Source of the DNA: CAYNYF01 sp964401385
GTDB lineage: Bacteria; Planctomycetota; Phycisphaerae; SM23-33
Direction: 5' to 3'
Assembly (NCBI GenBank): GCA_964401385.1
Contig: CAYNYF010000114.1
Coordinates: 1-9,287 of the forward strand
Length of the DNA: 9,287 nt
Shown: positions 6,563 to 9,287 of the stretch, one piece after another
How the letters are laid out: each line of letters starts with the position of its first letter
How positions within the stretch are numbered: the first letter of the stretch is position 1
Notes under the pieces: generated by a model
What the model was told of the DNA's origin: nothing
The model's input: only the letters and a program-made list of their open reading frames with translations
Databases searched by the model: none
Program-made: the position numbers and the translations under genes

Positions 6563-7642
6563 TTATCCGCCGGCGGCGGTGGTCGTTGGAGCGATTCCTG
6601 TGGGCCCCCTGGACGGGGCCGTGCTTGCCTCCGGAACGACCACGGGCGTGATCCCGCGCTTTTTCAAAGCCGGCTTCCAGTGCTCGTTCCACTTCAGGCA
6701 GGCCTCGGTGGACTGCTCCGCCGGCAGGGTCTTCTGTTCCAGTATCGCCTGCAAAGGCGCTTGGGTCGCCTCGGTGATCTGTGCCATTTTCTTCTCGAAG
6801 CGAAGCAAGAACTCTTTGAACAGCCTGGTGAGGTGGTTCTTCTGGTTGTCGCGTTTCATGAAGGCCCGGGTCCCCGTTTCCATCGCGTCGGCCAGCAGTT
6901 GCAGGACTCGCTTCTTGTCCTCCTCGTCGCGCGGCGCCAGAAATGCCTCGGCCCTGACGTACGCCTCAATGACGTCGTCCTTTCCGGCCAGGATGTCCGG
7001 AAGCCTGGCGGTCCACACGTTGGCCAGAACGGCCCGGAGCCTGGTGACGTCTCGCTTGCGCGCACCCGGGAAAGGCGTCATCGCCCGGAAGACGGCCGCG
7101 AGCATCAGGCCCGAGTCCGTCCGCCCGAGCCTCTCCAGCGTGGCAAGCATCTTCTGCCCGTCCTGAATCAACAGCAGCTTGGCGGCGCGCCCGTACCCCT
7201 TCACCGCCCAGTACCGCACCGCCGGATTTGCATGTCGGGACATTTCTTCCAGGGCGGACTCTATCGTGATCTGCGGCATTGCGGACAGGGCCATGCTCGC
7301 CTGGATCTGTTTGACCGGGCTGTCGATGGCCAAGACGGCACGAACCCCCCTGGCGGCGCTGCGGGCGTAGGCGTGTCGATAGTCCGGCGTGGCGTGACGA
7401 ACGTAACCCTTGGCCAAGACATCGGAGACCTTTATGATTTCATCGGGGGTCTTGGCGGCCTTCACACGCCCGACCCACCAGTCGACGTAGCCGTCGATCT
7501 TGTCGATGGCCGCCGGGGCCAGCGGGCCGGTCACCTCATCATTGGCCGGCAGTTGAGGAGCAGTTTCCTGCCCCCAAGCCGAGCCGAGCGAGACCGAGAA
7601 CCCCACGCAGACTACCAACAGAAAAAAAGTACGTCCTACCAT
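6563..7642 (-). CDS. Secreted helical-repeat (HEAT-like) protein of unknown function
   Basis: I do not recognise a named family for this 359-residue protein. Residues 1-24 form a clear signal peptide: basic start, hydrophobic FFLLVVCVGFSV core and a likely cleavage site after AWG (22-24), so it should be exported. The mature part is almost entirely predicted helix. The segment around 107-190 contains HEAT-like helix pairs, for example HANPAVRYWAVKGYG (137-151) followed by a second amphipathic helix. Such repeats usually serve as protein-binding scaffolds, and no catalytic motif is visible. The last 20 or so residues are rich in Pro, Thr, Ala and Gly and are probably disordered. The ATG at 7642 is supported by the signal peptide beginning right there. 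It lies upstream of the transporter operon on the same strand, 132 bp from it; a functional link is possible but unproven. Confidence 0.85.
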   Translation of the reverse strand: MVGRTFFLLVVCVGFSVSLGSAWGQETAPQLPANDEVTGPLAPAAIDKIDGYVDWWVGRVKAAKTPDEIIKVSDVLAKGYVRHATPDYRHAYARSAARGVRAVLAIDSPVKQIQASMALSAMPQITIESALEEMSRHANPAVRYWAVKGYGRAAKLLLIQDGQKMLATLERLGRTDSGLMLAAVFRAMTPFPGARKRDVTRLRAVLANVWTARLPDILAGKDDVIEAYVRAEAFLAPRDEEDKKRVLQLLADAMETGTRAFMKRDNQKNHLTRLFKEFLLRFEKKMAQITEATQAPLQAILEQKTLPAEQSTEACLKWNEHWKPALKKRGITPVVVPEASTAPSRGPTGIAPTTTAAGG

Positions 7643-7709
7643 TCCAGCTCGTCCTCTGTGCCGCCGGCGGCGCCGCCGGCACGGTGTCGAACCAACTTCT
7701 GCATCGCGG

Positions 7710-7739
7710 ATGGTAGTACCCCCGGGCGGGGCCTGTCAA
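7710..7739 (-). promoter_or_regulatory. Candidate sigma-70-type promoter for the HEAT-like gene
   Basis: On the minus strand a perfect TTGACA (7739-7734) is followed after 18 bp by TACCAT (7715-7710), four of six matches to TATAAT. Transcription would start near 7703, leaving a leader of about 60 nt before the ATG at 7642. The stop codon of the upstream gene fragment (TGA, 7738-7736) lies inside the -35 box, so promoter and fragment end overlap directly. Confidence 0.6.
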
Positions 7740-8059
7740 GCGCCGATGGGCCGACCCTTCGGCGCTCCAATTTCCGAAAGGCCGGCCGGAGTGCTGCTCC
7801 ACTGGAACTTCTCGCCCGGCTTGCACTTGAAGTTCTGACACCGGCGCGGCGTCATGTCCACGCTGCACTCGTCCTTGGGCGCGCCCCGGTTCCCGCCGAT
7901 CAGAAAGACCGTGATCTCATACCGGTCCTTCTCGTCGGCGACGCCGTCCCAGCGGAGATACGCGTTGATCTGTCCGCTGTAATCACCGTCATAAGAATCC
8001 TTGATGATCTTGCCGTCGCGGCCCTTGTGCTCCTGCGGCTTTCCCAGAAATCTTTTCTG
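7736..8059 (-). pseudogene. C-terminal fragment of a probable secreted protein, 5' end missing
   Basis: This minus-strand frame encodes about 107 residues with a protein-like, beta-rich composition: GDYSGQINAYLRWDGV, DEKDRYEITVFLIGG and VDMTPRRCQNFKCKPGEKF are coherent segments. From memory, the 'TPRRCQ.FK.KPGE' pattern resembles the extreme C-terminal domain of larger planctomycete secreted proteins, some with esterase or peptidase domains; I cannot confirm this here. No ATG, GTG or TTG start with a ribosome binding site lies at its left boundary in transcript order. The nearest in-frame ATG (8113) would add a non-conserved-looking Pro/Arg-rich stretch across the acetyltransferase promoter and leader, and it has no ribosome binding site. 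The coherent part stops abruptly near 8059. I read it as a truncated remnant; a small real gene starting at 8113 is the alternative. Confidence 0.5.
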
Positions 8060-8086
8060 GACAAGCGGGCATGGGGCGCGTTTTAT
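8058..8086 (+). promoter_or_regulatory. Candidate promoter for the acetyltransferase-like gene
   Basis: TGGACA (8058-8063, five of six matches to TTGACA) is separated by 17 bp from TTTTAT (8081-8086, four of six matches to TATAAT). A start near 8093 would give a leader of just under 50 nt before the ATG at 8141. It sits exactly where the opposite-strand gene fragment loses coherence, consistent with a junction at this point. Confidence 0.45.
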
Positions 8087-8140
8087 TGCCGCTGGCGGCC
8101 TCGAAGAGGACATGAGGCCGGGAAGGCAGGAACGGGCAGC

Positions 8141-8974
8141 ATGGAATATCAGTGGAGCTTTGAGGATCTTTGCGAGCATCTAAGAGCGTCCTGTGAGGTA
8201 AAGCCGGGGGATATCCTGATGGTTCATTCCTCGGCAGACGCCATCGGCCATGTCGCCGGCGGGCCCATCCCCACCGTCAGGGCGCTGAAATCCGTGGTGA
8301 CCGAGGAGGGAACGCTGCTGCTGCCGGTCTTTTCCAGTCCCAGGCCCGACGGCATCTTCAAGATCAAACGCACGCCCAGCCGGGTCGGGCTGATCACCGA
8401 GGCCTTCCGCCGCTCCAGAGGCGTCAAGCGCAGCCGGAATCCGACCCACTCGGTGGCCGCCTGGGGCAAGCGCGCGGAGGAATTCCTGGCCGACCACGAA
8501 AAGACCACCGCCCTGGGCGTGGACAGCCCCTTCCACAAGGCCGCCAAGGCCGGGGCCGACATTCTCATGATCGGCTGCGGCCTGACCACGTGCAGCCTGG
8601 TTCACGTGGCCGAGGCCGTGGCCAGGGTCCCCTACCTGGGGAAGGTCTGCTACCCCGGCTACGACCGCACGCTAACGCTAATCGACTATGACGGCAGCGA
8701 GATGAAATTCCCTCCCAAGGACAATCCCGGCGACTCGGCCGGTTTTACGGTGGTCCAGGCCGAGCTGGAGCGTCGGGGCCTGATCAAGCACTGCAAGGTC
8801 GGCTCGGCCGAGACGCTGAAGTTCGTCGCCATGGACTGCTTGAACGTTACGATCGAGCTGCTGGGCAGGGAGCCCGCGGCCCTTCTGTGCCGGAGCGCAG
8901 GATGCCCGGTCTGCCCGCCTTCGCACCGCATCGTCGAGGAATGGAAGAAGTCGCGCCCCCCGGCAGCCGGCTGA
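8141..8974 (+). CDS. AAC(3)-family N-acetyltransferase-like protein
   Basis: This 277-residue cytosolic protein belongs to the Antibiotic_NAT/AAC(3) fold, whose members use acetyl-CoA to acetylate an amine. Recognisable blocks in order are GDILMVHSSADAIG (23-36), AGGPIPTVRAL (39-49), EEGTLLLPVFS (55-65), KRSRNPTHSVAAWG (96-109), SPF (129-131), IGCG (144-147) and VHVAEAVARVPY (154-165). His155 and Glu158 are in the conserved H-x-x-E block. Two features differ from classical resistance enzymes: the usual R-S-x-H-P motif reads RSRNP (97-101), and the C-terminus has a cysteine cluster, Cys250, Cys255 and Cys258, suggestive of a metal site. Length is in the normal range. The ATG at 8141 follows AGGAA (8128-8132) with eight bases of spacing. 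Such genes are common in environmental genomes and often do not confer aminoglycoside resistance; the true substrate is unknown. It is transcribed away from the HEAT-like gene. Confidence 0.88.
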   Translation: MEYQWSFEDLCEHLRASCEVKPGDILMVHSSADAIGHVAGGPIPTVRALKSVVTEEGTLLLPVFSSPRPDGIFKIKRTPSRVGLITEAFRRSRGVKRSRNPTHSVAAWGKRAEEFLADHEKTTALGVDSPFHKAAKAGADILMIGCGLTTCSLVHVAEAVARVPYLGKVCYPGYDRTLTLIDYDGSEMKFPPKDNPGDSAGFTVVQAELERRGLIKHCKVGSAETLKFVAMDCLNVTIELLGREPAALLCRSAGCPVCPPSHRIVEEWKKSRPPAAG

Positions 8975-9026
8975 GGCAGTCGGGGATGGCGGGGGGAGCA
9001 GGGCGTCTCGGACGGCCAAGAAAAAC

Positions 9027-9054
9027 TGGAAAGAATCGCGAAATCTGTTACAAT
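9027..9054 (+). promoter_or_regulatory. Candidate distal promoter for the pilin-like gene
   Basis: TGGAAA (9027-9032, four of six matches to TTGACA) lies 16 bp before TACAAT (9049-9054, five of six matches to TATAAT). It would give a leader of about 125 nt. Together with the site at 9097-9125 it could form a tandem promoter pair. Confidence 0.35.
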
Positions 9055-9096
9055 CAATGCAGGTTGTGCGGTCGGTTTGAGGTATTGTTTTAATGT

Positions 9097-9125
9097 TTGC
9101 ACAGCGGCCCGATCCGCTATAGAAT
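9097..9125 (+). promoter_or_regulatory. Candidate proximal promoter for the pilin-like gene
   Basis: TTGCAC (9097-9102, three of six) is followed after 17 bp by TAGAAT (9120-9125, five of six matches to TATAAT) within the string CTATAGAATG. The region is clearly more AT-rich than its surroundings. The implied leader is about 55 nt, ending in the strong ribosome binding site AGGAG. Confidence 0.5.
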
Positions 9126-9186
9126 GTTCGCGTATTTTGCCAATTCTGTATCAGATCTTCAGGTACGAATTGTAGGAGTTAGAACC

Positions 9187-9287
9187 ATGAAGACTCGGAC
9201 TATCCCGCGGAGATCTGTCAGGTGCAGGCAGACCTCGGCCTTCACACTGGTTGAGCTGCTGGTGGTGATCTCCATCATCGCCCTGCT
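9187..9287 (+). CDS. Type IV pilin/pseudopilin-like protein, N-terminal part only
   Basis: The first 33 codons are present before the window ends. A basic leader of 18 residues (Arg at 4, 8, 9, 12 and 14) ends in Ser-Ala, followed by FTLVELLVVISIIAL. This is the class III signal of prepilins, cut by prepilin peptidase between Ala18 and Phe19, with the conserved Glu at position +5 of the mature protein (Glu23). Ala rather than Gly before the cut is a tolerated variant. The hydrophobic helix anchors the protein in the inner membrane before assembly into a pilus or type II secretion pseudopilus. Planctomycete genomes carry many such proteins (often DUF1559 type); the family cannot be chosen without the C-terminus. 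AGGAG (9174-9178) lies eight bases before the ATG, a strong ribosome binding site. Confidence 0.85.
   Translation, partial: MKTRTIPRRSVRCRQTSAFTLVELLVVISIIAL

Noticed and set aside
3407..8974. A plus-strand frame open for over 5.5 kb that ends as the acetyltransferase gene
   Set aside because: Left of 8141 it runs antisense to the transporter and HEAT-like genes, whose motifs are unmistakable. Its translation there is low-complexity (His/Arg/Gly/Val-rich), as expected from GC-rich codon shadows. Only 8141-8974 is coding.
8975..9026. Terminator after the acetyltransferase gene
   Set aside because: G-rich sequence follows the stop, but no stable stem with a T-run could be drawn.

Overview
The window is high-GC bacterial DNA. 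It carries a complete oligopeptide-type ABC transporter operon on the minus strand, read right to left from about 6430 to 484. Upstream of it, on the same strand, is a secreted helical-repeat protein gene (7642 to 6563). To the right lie two plus-strand genes: an AAC(3)-family acetyltransferase-like gene (8141 to 8974) and the first 33 codons of a type IV pilin/pseudopilin-like protein that runs off the right edge (from 9187). The gene mix suggests a planctomycete-type lineage, perhaps Phycisphaerae-like: a prepilin with an FTLVELLVVI start, a long family 5 binding protein without a lipobox, a secreted HEAT-like protein, and a C-terminal fragment of a kind I associate with planctomycete secreted proteins. 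This is an inference from style, with no marker gene to confirm it.

Layout. Positions 1-483 hold no credible gene. They are a mosaic of short repeats: a perfect 10-bp tandem array at the left edge, two copies of a roughly 50-bp hairpin unit, a strong imperfect hairpin at 187-236, a run of CGAAT words spaced about 10 bp apart, and ten degenerate 10-bp units ending just past the operon's 3' end. Next come the transporter genes in transcription order: binding protein (6430-4535), OppB-like permease (4528-3566), OppC-like permease (3555-2611), OppD-like ATPase (2614-1559) and OppF-like ATPase (1578-484). Spacings are +6, +10, -4 and -20 bp, so the five genes look like one translationally coupled unit. 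At the first two junctions the upstream TAG stop is part of the next gene's ribosome binding site.

The five proteins form a full importer: an exported, membrane-anchored binding protein, two membrane subunits, and two ATPases with intact Walker A, signature, Walker B and H-loop motifs. Uptake of peptides is the family default, but the sequence does not fix the substrate. The HEAT-like gene has its own candidate promoter (7710-7739) and is separated from the operon by 132 bp with no clear promoter, so read-through into the transporter genes is possible.

Between the HEAT-like gene and the acetyltransferase gene is a minus-strand reading frame (about 8059 to 7736). It looks like the surviving C-terminal part of a longer protein, with no convincing start. 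No previously undescribed multi-gene system is evident. The most unusual material is the repeat-rich left end, the modified C-terminal cysteine region of the OppF-like ATPase, and the acetyltransferase variant with a C-terminal cysteine cluster.
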